Of a stretch of 64,000 nucleotides of DNA, positions 37,176-49,523 are shown piece by piece. The DNA lies in contig CM043943.1 of the NCBI GenBank assembly GCA_014529385.2, forward strand, positions 99,508,355 to 99,572,354, in the 5' to 3' direction. The position numbers were made by a program, and so were the translations under genes. This DNA is from Adiantum capillus-veneris (Eukaryota > Streptophyta > Polypodiopsida > Polypodiales > Pteridaceae). The notes beneath the pieces were generated by a model. That model saw only the letters and a program-made list of their open reading frames with translations. It did not search any database and was not told the origin of the DNA. Within the stretch, counting starts at the first letter, position 1. The number at the start of each line of letters is the position of its first letter.

Positions 37176-39365
37176 CTCATGACATATTGAATCTTGTTCA
37201 TACTAATATATGTGGACCTCTACCTTTTTCGAGATCACAATATCGCTACTTCATTACCTTCATTGATGATTTCTCACAATACGACTGTATTTCTACTTAG
37301 ACAAAAATTTGAGACAGAAATCTGAGGCCTTTTATGTTATCAAACAATTCCACAAGGCTGCGAAACTTCAAACTGGTCATCGCTTCAAGAAGCTTCATAG
37401 TGACAATGGAGGCGAATAGGTTTCTCGTGAGTTTGTGAGTTACAGTGCTGACAGTGGAATTCATCATGCACACACTATTCCATATTCACTTTGAACGGCG
37501 TTGCTATGGGCTAAAGCTACTTTGACAACATTATTTATTCAAAATCATCTTCCTACTACTGCACCCTCTGGTAAGATACCCATCACATCATGGACAGATG
37601 ACATTCCTTCTGTATCTCATTTTTGAACCTTAGGATGTATTTCTTATATTCATGTTCCCAAAGAAACACGATAAAATCTTGATGCTCTTGGTCTTAAAGT
37701 TATTTTTATTGGATATTTTGACACTTTGTAAGGCTACAAATTCTATGACCCTTCCTCCAAGAAATTAATTGTGAATCATGATGCTACTTTTAACGAACAG
37801 CTTATGGGAGGCTCATGGTCTATGGATGATTCTCGTGATACTACATCATTGCTTCAAGATTTTCCATTTCTTTCAGATGATGAAACTATTCCTATAGAGT
37901 ATATTTCCCCTTCACAACCATCCATTCCAAATGTTGCCAATGATGATATTGATATTTTTGTTGATCTGCCTATTGATTTTGAACATGCTTCATGTCATGT
38001 TTATGATGACGATATTGTTGATAATGCTTTCTCTACTTCTAAAGATCATGTTACTTATGATGAAGATATCTCTTCACCACAAAAGGATCAATGGCAAGAG
38101 ACTATGGAAGCACAATACAATTCTCTAATCTCTAAAGGTACATGGATACTAACCGAACTACCTCCTGGTCGACAACTATTAAGTGTAAGTGGGTGTATAA
38201 GACCAAGGTAAAAGCAGATGGATCTTTTGACAAGTTCAAAGCACGTTAAGTTGCAAAAAGTTACTCCCAAGTTGCTGGTGTTGATTATCAAGAGACCTTT
38301 TCACCAGTTGTTTGCATTGAGTTTTATTGGCATTTGTTGTTCAATTTGATTTAGAAACCCATCAAATGGATGTGCAATCTGCTTTTTTGAATAGTGATTT
38401 GGAAGAGGAAATTTACATGGAACAGGCAGAAGGGTTTGTTATTTCAGGTAAACAAGACCTTGTTGCTCAACTCCATAAGGCACTATATGGTCTCAAACAA
38501 AATTCGCGAGCCTGGTATAAGAAATTTGATCTTTTCCTCACCTCCAAAGGATTCATCTCTTGCTCTTCATACCCCAAATTATACATAAAACACCAAGGTA
38601 GCATTTTTGTGATTCTTTCTCTTTATTTGGATGATACCATCCTTGTTTCCAGTGATTTGGGATTTCTTCAGCAACAAGTAAAAAAGTTATTGTATTCTGC
38701 ATTTGATATGGTGGATCTTGGAGAGATTCACTCATGTCTTGGCATTCAGATTCAAACAAAACCGTACAAAAGGTATTTTATTCCATCGACACAATCAAAG
38801 TTTATTGTAGATACTATTCAAAAATTTGGTATGGAATTTGCACATTCGGCCAACACACCTTGTCTTGCGAGTTCTATAAAGAACACTTCTGATAGGGGTG
38901 GTCAACTTGTCACAAATCAACCTTATGCTAACTTGATTGGATGTTTTCATTTTGTTGGTATGAACACTCGTCCTAATATTTTGTTTGTTGCTAATTATCT
39001 TGGACAACATCTTGAATGTCCTTCTCTTAAAAACTGGTCTGCAGCAAAGCGTGTATTGAAATACTTTTGAAAGGCACTACAGATTTTGGTTTGGTCTATC
39101 GATGACATTTTTCATCGAATTCTATGCAATCTCTCTCTCTCTTTTGGGTTACACACATGCAGACTAGGCAAGTTCACATTTATATATGCCATCTACTAGT
39201 GGAAATTTATTCTTTATAAATGGTTGTCTTGTTTCTGGACCAGCAAGAAACAAAGTTGTGTTGCTATTTCTATGATTGAATCAGAATATATTGCGGCTTC
39301 ACTTGCAGCTCCTGAGTTGATCTGGCTTAGACGACAAATGCTGGTTGATATATACTATATACTGT
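37176..39365 (+). pseudogene. Ty1/Copia pol remains (integrase, RT, RNase H)
   Basis: Plus-strand order: integrase end (KLHSDNGGE near 37,390-37,420, then SWTDDIPSVSH and LGCISYIHVPKE); linker with KFYDPSSKKLIVNHDATFNE; RT start (DQWQETMEAQYNSLISKGTW, then KVKADGSFDKFKAR and YQETFSPVV); RT core at 38,327-39,070 with ETHQMDVQSAFLNSDLEEEI, LHKALYGLKQNSRAWYKKF, YLDDTILVSS (YxDD), GEIHSCLGIQI, ANTPCLAS; RNase H start (CFWTSKKQSCVAISMIESEY, 39,230-39,290) reaching the ESEYIAA..A..ELIWLRR motif. Integrase before RT defines Copia. Several stops and a frameshift near 38,205-38,330 make it inactive. An AT-rich tract cuts it off at about 39,360. Confidence 0.9.
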
Positions 39366-39550
39366 ACACTCTTAATTATACTATATACATATACTATATT
39401 TACTTTATACTCTATATACTATATACTATGTATACTATTCATATACTATATACTATATACTCTAAATTATATATATACCATATTTACTTTATACTCTATA
39501 TATTTTATATACTATATGCTATGTATACTATATACTATATACTATACACC
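39345..39550. repeat. AT-rich TATACTATATAC-type tract
   Basis: Low-complexity repeat of TATACTATATACT and TTTACTTTATACTCTATA motifs, directly at the break of the Copia RNase H frame. Confidence 0.9.
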
Positions 39551-39585
39551 AAATGAAAATCATGCGCAACAACTTCATAATTATT

Positions 39586-40205
39586 GTTGACGACACCTTC
39601 AAAACGGAAAAAAAAGGGGGAGGTAGAGATCCCCCATCATCCGTGTGCGTGCGGATGATGGGGGAGCTCTACCTCCATCTTTCTTTTTGCGTTTTGAAGT
39701 AGCATATTGAGTGGAATTCATCTAAATTATAGAGTATTGACGGAAATAATCAAAATTTTAGAGTAATGCTGTTGATGACACCTTCAAAATGAAGAAAAAA
39801 AGGGGGAGGCAAAGGTCCCCCATCATCCGCGCGCGGTTTTGAAGTAGCATATTGAGTGGAATTAATCTAAATTATGGAGTATTAATGAAATTAATCAAAA
39901 TTTCAGAGTATTGCCATTGAAGACACCTTCAAAATGAAGAAAAAAGGGGAAGGAAGAGCTCCCCCATCATTTGCACACGCGTGGATGATGGGGGAGCTCC
40001 GCCTCCCCTTTTTTTTTTGCATTTTGAAGGTGTCTTCAACGGCAATTAACAATTTCAACTTTGATTCTCAAAGCAATCCATTGCTTTAACTCCAAAAATG
40101 AAAAAAAAGGGGCGCGGATGATAAGCCCCCCCTTTTTTTTCCATTTTTGGACTTAAAGCAATGGATTTCTTTGAGAATCGAAGTTGACTTGGCTGCCGTT
40201 AACAA
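39586..40205. repeat. Cluster of foldback/MITE-like hairpins
   Basis: At least three related units begin GACACCTTCAAAA(C/T)G and end CATTTTGAAG(GTGTC) or a variant: about 39,592-39,699, 39,777-39,844 (shortened) and 39,912-40,043. Each holds CCCCCATCATCCG or a variant facing its inverse around a GC-rich loop. Units 1-3 are linked by repeated TAGCATATTGAGTGGAATT. A fourth palindrome (about 40,035-40,202) has long arms (TTGATTCTCAAAGCAATCCA and its inverse) around an AAAAAGGGG/CCCCTTTTT core. These look like nested or tandem non-autonomous foldback elements; superfamily unknown. Confidence 0.85.
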
Positions 40206-40261
40206 CATACAGAACATGCAATAGAGCAAAAACCATACAACACATTCAACGAATCGTGAAA

Positions 40262-40292
<31 letters not shown>

Positions 40293-41144
40293 TGCAACAG
40301 CAAAAGTGAGAGAGAGAAGAGGACGCAACACCATGAGTGAGAGAGAGAGAGAGAGAGAGAGGAGGAAGGAATGCCATACCCATGTCTGTGCAAGGTTTCA
40401 AGCTCGAGCAGTCCCTCCCAAAGCTGCAAAGTTTAAACCCTAACTAAGATTATCCACATTACAAGCGGACAAAGTCCGACTGACTATAACCAAAAAGACA
40501 AAGTTCGACTGACTGCTATAATATACATACTAAACGTATAGAATTATAGTTGGGCTACTTCTCTCTTTTATAGATTTCTAGTATATAGTTATAATATACT
40601 ATTATATATAGGATACATTATAACTATATAGTATATAATAAAAGTATAGTATAACTATAAAGACAAGTATAATATATATTATAACTATATAGTTTATAAT
40701 GTTTAATTATATACATACTATTATACTATATAAGTATAATGCTATAAGTATAACTCTATATATATTATATTCTATATACTCTATATTATATACATACTAT
40801 TATATTATATAAGTATATAATATAGCTATATACATACATACATATATATTTAACTCTAACTATAATTATATAATCATGACTTTAATTACAAGTATAACAT
40901 GCATTGTATATATTATAACTATATATAGTATAGTATATGGTATAAGTATAGTATCGCTATAACAATAAGTATATATTATTATCAAAAAATACCAAAAAGC
41001 CTCTAAATGGGGGAAGGGGGTTGTAGCAGAACGTCATGCGAGGGGCACTCTAAATTTTTGTGAAATGGCCTCTTTGTTCCGTTCTGCTACTTCTCCCTTT
41101 TATGGGTTTTTATATATAAAGAACTATATATATATACTTCTTAC

Positions 41145-41176
<32 letters not shown>

Positions 41177-41455
41177 TTTATTATTATATATATATTATAA
41201 AGGGATTTTAACCAAATGGCGTACGAGGGGCACTCTAATTTTTTGTGAAATGGCCTCTACGTGCCGTTGGGCTACTTCTCTCTTTTATAGATTTATAGTA
41301 TATAGTTATAGTATATCATTATATATAAGATATATTATAACTATATAGTATATAGTATATATAGTTTATGATATATAATTATATATTATTAGGGTTGTAT
41401 AACTAATAGTATACATACTATTATATTATATAAGTATGTATTATAACTTTTCAAA
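40206..41455. repeat. G-run, GA tract and AT-rich tandem repeats
   Basis: A G-run of about 30 bases (40,261-40,290), a GA tract (about 40,337-40,361), then AT-rich sequence with a repeated block: GGGCTACTTCTCTCTTTTAT followed by ATAGTATATAGTTATA-type sequence at about 40,552-40,650 and 41,267-41,360, and GAGGGGCACTCTAA(A/T)TTTTTG at 41,040 and 41,226. No gene. Confidence 0.75.
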
Positions 41456-44400
41456 AAGTAACAAGATCAAGAATTGTTAGGTTAGCTATTTCACTTTGGC
41501 CATCCGTTTGCTGGTGATAGGCCAAAGAGAAATTTAGACTTGTCCCTAAATTCTCAAAGAGACCCTTACAAAGATTATTGGTCATTCTAGGATCTTTATC
41601 CAACACTATGGACATTGGCAAGCCATGGTACTTGAAGATTTATGATATGAAGAGGGTTTTCATTTGATGGGCTTTGATAGTCTTTTTGACAGGTATAAAA
41701 TGAGCTTGTTTGCTGAACCTGTCTACTATCATCCATATTCCCGTATTCCCATGGATAGACTTAGGCAATCCAAAGATAAAATCCATGGATATGCTCTCCC
41801 ATGGTGAATTAGGGATTGGAAAAGAATGAAGCAACCCAGGTTGCTTCCCTCTATCAAACTTCGTCTTTTGGCATACCACACATTTAGAAACATACTCTTG
41901 TATGTTTGCGTTCATGGCAGGCCAATAGAAATATGTTTCAATCCCTTTTAGGGTAGACTGAATCCCTGTATGCCCCACATATGGAGGAGCATGATATTCA
42001 TACATTACTTTCTCACTAATGAGTTAATAACACATAATTCATTGCCTTAGATAAGATAACCATCTTGTAAGGTAAATGGTTCCTCTTTCTTCCCTAGTGC
42101 AAGGGTTGAAATCACATCTCTAAAATTAGGATCAATAGCGTACTCATCTATCATAGAAGATAGATCATCATGAGTTGCTATGGAAACCGCATTCACTCTT
42201 GGTTGTCTTGAGAGTGCATTGGCTACTTGATTATGCTTGCTAGCAATGTGAGCAATATGAAAATAAAATTGCGAAAGGAAACTTTCCCACCTCATTTGAT
42301 TGTCGAAGAGCTTGGTCTGCGTCATGAAGTACTTAAGGCTTTGGTGATCCGTCCGCAGAATGAAAGTAGTCCCAATAAATAGTTCTTCCACGAGTCTAAG
42401 GAATGTAGAACTGCGAGGAGTTCTTTTTCATATATGCCTAGAGATTTCCTTTCTCAATAGGGTCGAGTATTTGAATTTCATAGGCTATGGCATGCCCTTC
42501 TTGGAGAAAAACATCTCCAAGGCAATCACCACAAGTGTCACATTAGACCTCAAATGGCTTTGAGAGATCCAACAGTGTAAGCACAGGTTGAGATGTAAGC
42601 TTTTTGAAAGCATTGTTCTCCTTTGCAGAACACATATACCTAACGTTTTTCTTTGTTAGGTCATGTAATGGTCCCGTGATTTGTGAGCACTTTTCCATGA
42701 AGGGCCTATAGTATGCACACATACCTATAAAGCTTCTTAGTTCATGTAGATTCCTTGGATTAGGCCATCCTTTTATTACCTCTAGCTTTGATGGATCCAT
42801 TTGGATGCCATCTTGAGAGATAACGTGACCTAAATATTGAATCTCTTGTATGTCGCCACGATTCTATAGACTACTAGAACGCAGAAAACAGACATCGTTT
42901 GATACACTTACGACCCAAATAGCTCGTAGATGCGTCCGCGTGTGCGCTTCGTCTTGCGTGGAATGCTTGGCGTTGTTGCGTAGCTCTCCTCGAGCCTACA
43001 ACAATGGTGCAGTCGGATCTCCAATGTGTTGAGCAAGCCGGGCGTAGCTAGAGGATAAAGCTCATGCTCACTCTCTTTCTCTCTCACACATAGTAGACGG
43101 CAGCGCTAAAGTTTTGATTATGATTAAAGTCTCCTCCTTACAAAATGACCTAGGTACCTTATATACTAAGGCTACCTTAGGTTTAACCAAAAATGGGGTT
43201 TAAAGGGTGAAATGGCTTTGTATTTACAATCTGGAAGTACCATTGCACCCCGGCTTCTGAAACTAGAATAACTACTCACTTTTCTTTCAATTAATATAGA
43301 GTTTATTCTCTCGTAAGACTTGAAATATTACCTAGAGGTGTTGCTTGTGTTCGTCTAGTGCATTAGAGTAGATGATAATATCATCAAAGAACACTCAGTA
43401 AAGGTTCGGTGAGGCCTGAATAGCTTCTCCATCAAGCAGTTAAATGTGACTGGTGCATTGGTCAAGCCAAAAGGCATGACAATGTATTCATAAAGACCAA
43501 ACGTAGTGCAAAATGCAGTCTTTACAATGTCTTGATCAACTATCCTTATTTGATGGTAGCCACTTTTATGTCAATTCTATTGAAGTAGGTCGACCCTTGT
43601 AGCTTATCAAATAGGTCTTCTACCCGTGGAATGGGAAACCTATTCTTGATAGTGATCCTATTTAGTGCTCTATAGTTGACACACATACGATATGTGTCGT
43701 CTTTCTTTTGCACTAATAACAAGGGTGAACAAAATAGAGATGAGCTAGGCCTAACCATGCCCTTCTCAACTAACTCATGTACTTGCCACATAATCTCCTC
43801 TTGTTGAGCTTGAGAAACTCTATAAGGAGGTTTATTAGGGGATGAACTTCCTAGAAGGAGTTTGAACTTCCTAGAAGGAGTTTGACTGCATGGTCATCAT
43901 TGCCTCGTTTAGGAGGTAGTTCACAAGGGATGCCGTCAATAAAACATCTTGAAATCCCTTGAGAGAATTGGATAACTCTAATTCTTTGTGATTGTTTATA
44001 TTTTCTTTTGCTAAAGCATTACGTTCATTTTGAGAATCTTTAACAAAAATCGTGTACATGGAAATAGAGCTCTTTATTGACTTATTGAAAGCTTGCGTAT
44101 GTACAATGGGTATCGTGTTACCCAACTCTTGGCATCTATGTACATATATTTTTCCCTGAAAATAAAAGCATCATGTTCTCTTACCTTTCCTCAAGCATGG
44201 CATAGAGGAGATCCTTTGTGGTGAGAATCCTCTTCTTGGATTTCAACCAAGGTAGCTCTAGGAGGATCATTTCGTGTATTTTTGTGGGGACAAGCATGAT
44301 TAGCATGCCCTTGCTCCCCGCACTTGAAACAGCGGGGGTTATCTTTACGATAACGCTCAAGCTCTTCAGGACAGTGTTTATTTTTTCCTTTATAAACTCC

Positions 44401-45432
44401 CTTCTCCTTAGCTTTGTTGTTGTTGGTGTTGCCTTTAGGAGAGTTTTGGGCACTGTTCTTCCCCTTGGGCTCGTTATTACGGTCCTTGTTCTTCGTGGGC
44501 TTAAGATTTCTCTTAGCCCCTAGTTGGAAATTGATTCGTGAAGCCACCATGGTATGGTGTATGACTGCAAATATGGTGTGTGGCCTTTACGACTTGACAT
44601 ACTTCACCATATCTTCAGTTAGACCCGCACAAAATTGTTGTTTTTGCTCTCCAAAATCGATCTTTTTGACGATAGTGGCTTTGAGATGTAAGTCCCAAAA
44701 CTTGTCTACATACTTGTGAATAGATTTGTAGGGAGAGAGTTTCAAGCTTTACCATCCGGTGAGTACTTTGTCTTTGGCATCGATGGCCAAAAACTGCTTC
44801 ATGATGGAAGCTTTTAACGCTTTCCATGTTTGTCGAGCTTCACCGTTTTCCCGTAGGCTAGACCACCATTGCCTGGCGGACTTTTGAAAATGCATAGCTA
44901 CATGGCGTAGCTTAGAGGACTCCATGAAGCCCTCATCTCCGAACGCCGCATTGAATTGTTGGATGAAGGCCAAGACTTTGTCCCTAGCACCAAAGGTGCC
45001 ATCGTAGGTAAGGAAAGAGATGTTCTTTCCTCCCTCTTTGAACTTCTTGAGCTTGGATGACCTCTTCCACGCGGCATAGGATTTCCTATGGCCTCTTCTT
45101 TTTGGTGGTTTGAAAGTTGCACCATTGCTTTCTTCAAAAGATGAAGAATTTGGAGAAGGATGGAGAACAGGGTGACCTCTTTCCTGCCCTTTTCTTCCCT
45201 TGTTCCTCCTTGTCTGCACCATCACTTTCTTCATAAGAAGAAGAGGATGAAGAAGATGGAAAAGAGGGTGACCTATTTCTCGCCTTTTTCTTCTCTTGTT
45301 TTTGTTCATGCCTCTTTGAATTATGGTGTGGATAAGTGTGGGATGTTCTTCTCCATTTAGGGGGTGTTGGAGAGCGTTTTTCCTGCCATCTTCGTGGAGC
45401 ATGTGGCTCTTCTTAACTAGCATTATCATGTC
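41456..45432 (-). mobile_element. Decayed Ty3/Gypsy element, internal part
   Basis: Minus-strand order matches Gypsy. Gag (45,430-44,560) contains RKSYAAWKRSSKLKKFKEGG and ARQWWSSLRENGEARQTWKA; zinc knuckle CFKCGEQGHANHACPHK follows (44,340-44,290). RT: SPLLLVQKKDDTYRMCVNYR, NRFPIPRVEDLFDKLQGS (43,735-43,560), then decayed FDDIIIYS (about 43,380). After an inserted segment (42,850-43,320): YLGHVISQDGIQMDPSKLEV, GMCAYYRPF. RNase H: FILRTDHQSLKYF, ANALSRQPR (42,391-42,180). Integrase: GHTGIQSTLKGIETYF, CVVCQKTK (HHCC), SMDFIFGLPK, DKDPRMTN, TDGQSEIAN to about 41,460. The 3' end is lost in AT-rich repeats. The RT YxDD surrounds and several frames are broken. No LTRs identified. Confidence 0.85.
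42850..43320 (-). mobile_element. Candidate solo LTR or small insertion in Gypsy RT
   Basis: The RT frame is interrupted between [15 protein letters not shown] (to about 43,340) and IQYLGHVISQ (from 42,848). The roughly 480 bp between has no coding similarity. On the minus strand it holds a TATA-like TATATAAGG (43,158-43,166), and it may start TGAAAG and end GCGACA (TG...CA), but no matching target duplication was found. Confidence 0.4.
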
Positions 45433-46783
45433 TTATGAATCTTTAGAGAGAATCTCAAATTGAAAAAAGTAAATAAAAAATGATGCAATGTATTTACAAG
45501 AATCCCGAGGTTGAGATGATTGCTTTACGGTCCTAGCTATGGGAGCCACCGTCCTTAAATGTTAGCTAAGTTATGAAAGTTACATTAAATCAAAGCAGCT
45601 AACTCTTTCAAGGGAAGTAGAAGACTATTGGCAATGTATAAGGAGCATGACACTTCCTATGATTTACAAGTACAAAAACATGAATTTGACATTGATTTAT
45701 TTGAAGCAAAGAATGCTATGCAAACATAAAAGAGCACATAATAGTTCTCCTTAGGGTTGCTTGTCCCTTTACCTTGGCTGACATGACAAGTTTAACAACT
45801 ACATCTTTGCACCTTAGCAAACTCATTTAGTACTAAAGTGTTTATGTTATTATATGTTATTTCTTAGTTATTGCAGGCATCCAAAGTATAAGGTGAGATA
45901 GGCATGCTTTCTCTATCGGTCTGTAAAAGCAAGCACATAACCTTGCTAGAGGCACAAAAGACTTAAGCTGGAAATACAATCATCACACAAGGCCAATTAG
46001 GATTAAAATGACGTTAAAAATAGAGCGTGATTAGAAAGAATTCATTATCTTTCTCTACCTCTATCTTTCATGAAAATGTTGTTTCAAGAGTCACTATCAA
46101 AATCTTAATCTTTTCCATGAATCATTGGTTCATTGGACAAATGTAAAGTCTTTTGTAGACTCGGTTACCTAGCCACGGAGCTTAGCTTTGAGTGCTTGAA
46201 CATTACCCTATTGGTACAGTTCTAAATTTTGTTCTGCATTGGACCAAGAAAGACTCAACCTCTCAGGAATTAAAGAAGACAGTGTTTGTTTCTTTCATCC
46301 CTATAGGGATGTTTGAGATAATTATGGTGAGGTTCAAAAAATACCACAACGTTGAGTTTATCATGCTTGATCTTTGTATAATAGGGATAAAATTAAACTA
46401 GACAATGAAAAGAAAATGATAAATTTTTGTTTTTGTTTTGATAGAAAGGATTTATTTTATGAGACAAAAAATCCCGGCTTTTGTATCCTTGGACCAAAAG
46501 GGTATAGATAGCCATATCATAGTATGCATACCTATTGTCGCATAAAACTTTGCAACATTTTTCCACCAAACTCATTATAGTCTTTTGTCGCCGCAAACAA
46601 AAATGTAAAATAACCTATCAATATTTAAAAATGTAGCCATTTGGAACAATGTAACATTTTATGGTCTAGTAACTTGTGTGTAGTGGAAAATAGCATATAC
46701 ATAGTGAGCATTTCATTAGAATATATTCTTAATCAGCATAACAAGAGTGCTTGGATGGACAAAACAACAAAAGCAACACCTAA
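45433..46783. other. Spacer between two Gypsy elements, no supported gene
   Basis: Probably includes the 5' leader of the decayed Gypsy element on its left side (first few hundred bases). I see no clear LTR border, PBS or gene. Confidence 0.5.
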
Positions 46784-47042
46784 TGAAGCGGTCCAGGGCG
46801 GGCAACAAGAAGAGCAACCTCTAGACACCCTTCAAGGCTCCCGTGCTGCTCAATGGGGCTGGGACACAACACAACACAAACCAAAACAACAAACCCCCAG
46901 CCAAATCCCAACTACACAAGGGGTACCACCTAGTTTAAGAGCGAACTAGGACGCAAAAGAGGAGAATCGTTAGAGCAACCCACAAACAAGCAAGGAATTT
47001 ACACTAACCCTAACACCAATGGAACACTCTCACACACTAAAA

Positions 47043-47045
<3 letters not shown>

Positions 47046-47111
<66 letters not shown>
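47046..47111. repeat. (GA)n within the 3' LTR
   Basis: Corresponds to the CT tract at 12,201-12,235 of the solo LTR and the GA tract at 55,673-55,792; length varies between the copies. Confidence 0.95.
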
Positions 47112-47114
<3 letters not shown>

Positions 47115-47774
47115 TGCTCAGGCTGCTTTGAAGTGTATCGTTAATGATCAATCAAACATAAATATATATATGTAAGAAAGAGAGAGAAGGGGGAAGGGGG
47201 TGCTTGTTGCACTAATGCCTTCTTACAAATCTGTCATGACCAATCAACGTGAGATTAGTATTTGTTCAACATAGCCTGAGTAAATTACACCACAACACAT
47301 CACAAGAAAAAAAGCCACCCCAACCACTGTCTTAAGGCCAGGGGAGTCCTCTCCACCCTGTCGCACTCTTACAGCATGTGGGATTTATGGCTAAATTGAT
47401 AACAATATCCGGAGACAAGCTATCAAGAACTTACATAAAACACCAAGACACTTACACAGCATTATTGTCCATGACTTCACGTTGGAAGGGAGACAAGGTA
47501 TCCATGCTTAGTCCAAATTTACCCTCCTTGATTCAGCAAATGTTGGGCTTACTCTAGTAGGAGAAATGATAGATTTCCTACTCTCAATTTAATGATCACT
47601 CTCTCTTACAATGGCATAGAGTTCCCTTGCTAATCACCCCTAATACGACACATACATATGCCTAATGCCAATGAGATTCCACTCAAGAGCTCCTTCTCAA
47701 GAGGTTGAGCTTGGCTTCTCAAGCTATAGCATAGTGCTCTTTCTTCTCCCCTTTTTTGTGCTAGATACACCCTC

Positions 47775-47782
47775 CTTTTATA
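47775..47782 (-). promoter_or_regulatory. TATA box in the 3' LTR
   Basis: TATAAAAG on the minus strand, at the same relative place in both LTRs; likely the core promoter. Confidence 0.5.
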
Positions 47783-49497
47783 GCAATTTTGAAGGCTAGG
47801 GTTACTCCTCTAACCATGGTTGGGTTAGATTTTCAGCAATTTACCTAATTTATTTTGCTTGGAATTATCAAGAAGTTGGTGGGGAAAGAGAGAGGAGAGA
47901 AATGGAGGTGATAGGACTTTTCATAGTGGGTTAGTGTTAGTAGAGTTAGTATTAATTTACAAATGGAATTGGATATTTACAATGGGAGTATCCATGTAGG
48001 ATACAAATAAGGAAGAAAAACTCTTAAGAGGTAAGAAAAAGTGGATTTCTTACAAGATTGATGCTCCAAGTGTCTTGAGTAGGGCCAATTTTGACGCTTG
48101 TTGACGGTCCACTAGCTTTGACGGTACATTTTTTCTCCACTCTTGACCTTCCTTGAGAGACAAGGTAATTGAAGCTGAGTAATCAACCACCATGATGCTG
48201 TCTTTTAAGAGAAGAGGCTGAATTTTGTGGTTTTTTGATAGATATGGGTAATTTGGAGGAGGAAAAATGAGACTAGGTGGTCAATTTTGGAATGGAATTG
48301 TGTGTGGGAGGTATGAGTTCACCATGGTTTCTCTTATTCTTCAAGGTTGAGGAGAAGGTGAGTAGGGTGCAGAGAGGAGTGGTGAGAGAGGTGGGGATGA
48401 TGAGTGGAGAAGTGTGTGTGAAAGAGGAAAATGATAAAGTGGAAGAGAGTGTGGCTGCATAGCATGGGAAAAATGGGGTCCACTAATAAAATCATAGCTC
48501 ACAGCTCGTAGCTCAAAAAAAATATGAAAAAATTTGAGGCAAAAGTTCAGCCCACGAGCTACAACTTTTGTTTGTATCACCTTTTCAAATTCGGAGAGCA
48601 AGTGAACTTTAAAAATTCAGCAAAACCGACTGTTTTTTTCCACTGCACAAAGTCCTTGTGGGGTCCTTCTTTGGATGATTCTTTTGAATACCTCCAAGAG
48701 TGAGCCCTCCATAGTGCATGTATGCATGCCACCTACCCTTGACCTTATTTGGTAGGTCTATAATTGAAGATATTGTTGAGATCATGATATAAGTGAATAG
48801 TACAACTAAGAAAATCAAATATTGAGGGGTCTAAAAAATATGTACATGTCAAATATAAATAATATAAGTGGAAAAAATATAAAGGGGTCAAAAGAAATCT
48901 CTCTCATTATGAGGCTACCATAAAAAGATAAATATTTTTGGTGTTCTAATTTTTTAGAAAAAAAATAAAATAGATGTAGGAAGGGAAAAATCACAATAGT
49001 GTAAAAATATACACATAAATAAAACTAGTTTTTTTGGATTTTTTTTGGGGTGGAGTTACACCAAATATAAGAGAAGCTTACATGAAAATATTTCTATATG
49101 GAATAAAGAGTATGAAAAATGGTAAGAAAAATTGTGGTAATGGTGAGGCAATGTACAGAGCATAAATAACACACACCTAGGTAGAAATATTTAAATAAAT
49201 ACCAAAATAATTATGAAAAAATGTTTTATTTAGGCCCTATATACAAAGAAATATTTACATACGCATGGGCCATAATATACTTATATTTTTTATATTTTAT
49301 ATTTTTTTGGCTCAACTAGCCCAATGACTAGCTAATTGAGGGTTTTTTATTTCAGTAAGGAGATATGGGAAAAGTCCCCTAACTCACACACGCTTATTTA
49401 CAGTGAAAGGGTGAGGGTAACCACAGTGTTTGAGTGATTTGATAGGGTGAGATAACTCACCATGGCAATTACAGAGAGCCAAAAAACGGCTATCATT

Positions 49498-49511
49498 AGC
49501 CCTCCCCCAGG
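49498..49511 (-). promoter_or_regulatory. Polypurine tract
   Basis: On the minus strand GGGGGAGGG lies a few bases before the TGATAGCC start of the 3' LTR, as expected for the plus-strand primer site. Confidence 0.75.
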
Positions 49512-49523
49512 ATGATGGTATAT

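Larger units (their letters stand above)
46784..49495 (-). repeat. 3' LTR of the Tat-like element
   Basis: On the minus strand it starts TGATAGCCGTTTTTTGG and ends GACCGCTTCA (TG...CA). It includes a GA array (47,046-47,111 as read on plus) and a TATA box. Length 2,712 bp. ORFs inside it (for example 48,277-48,462 +) recur in the other LTR and are not genes. Confidence 0.92.

Noticed and set aside
39586-40205. CRISPR-like array of spaced repeats
   Set aside because: Units are palindromic, irregularly spaced and in a plant genome; foldback elements explain them.
48277-48462. Small ORF recurring at 56,958-57,194 as a gene
   Set aside because: It lies within the two LTRs, so it recurs because the LTRs are copies; no coding signature.
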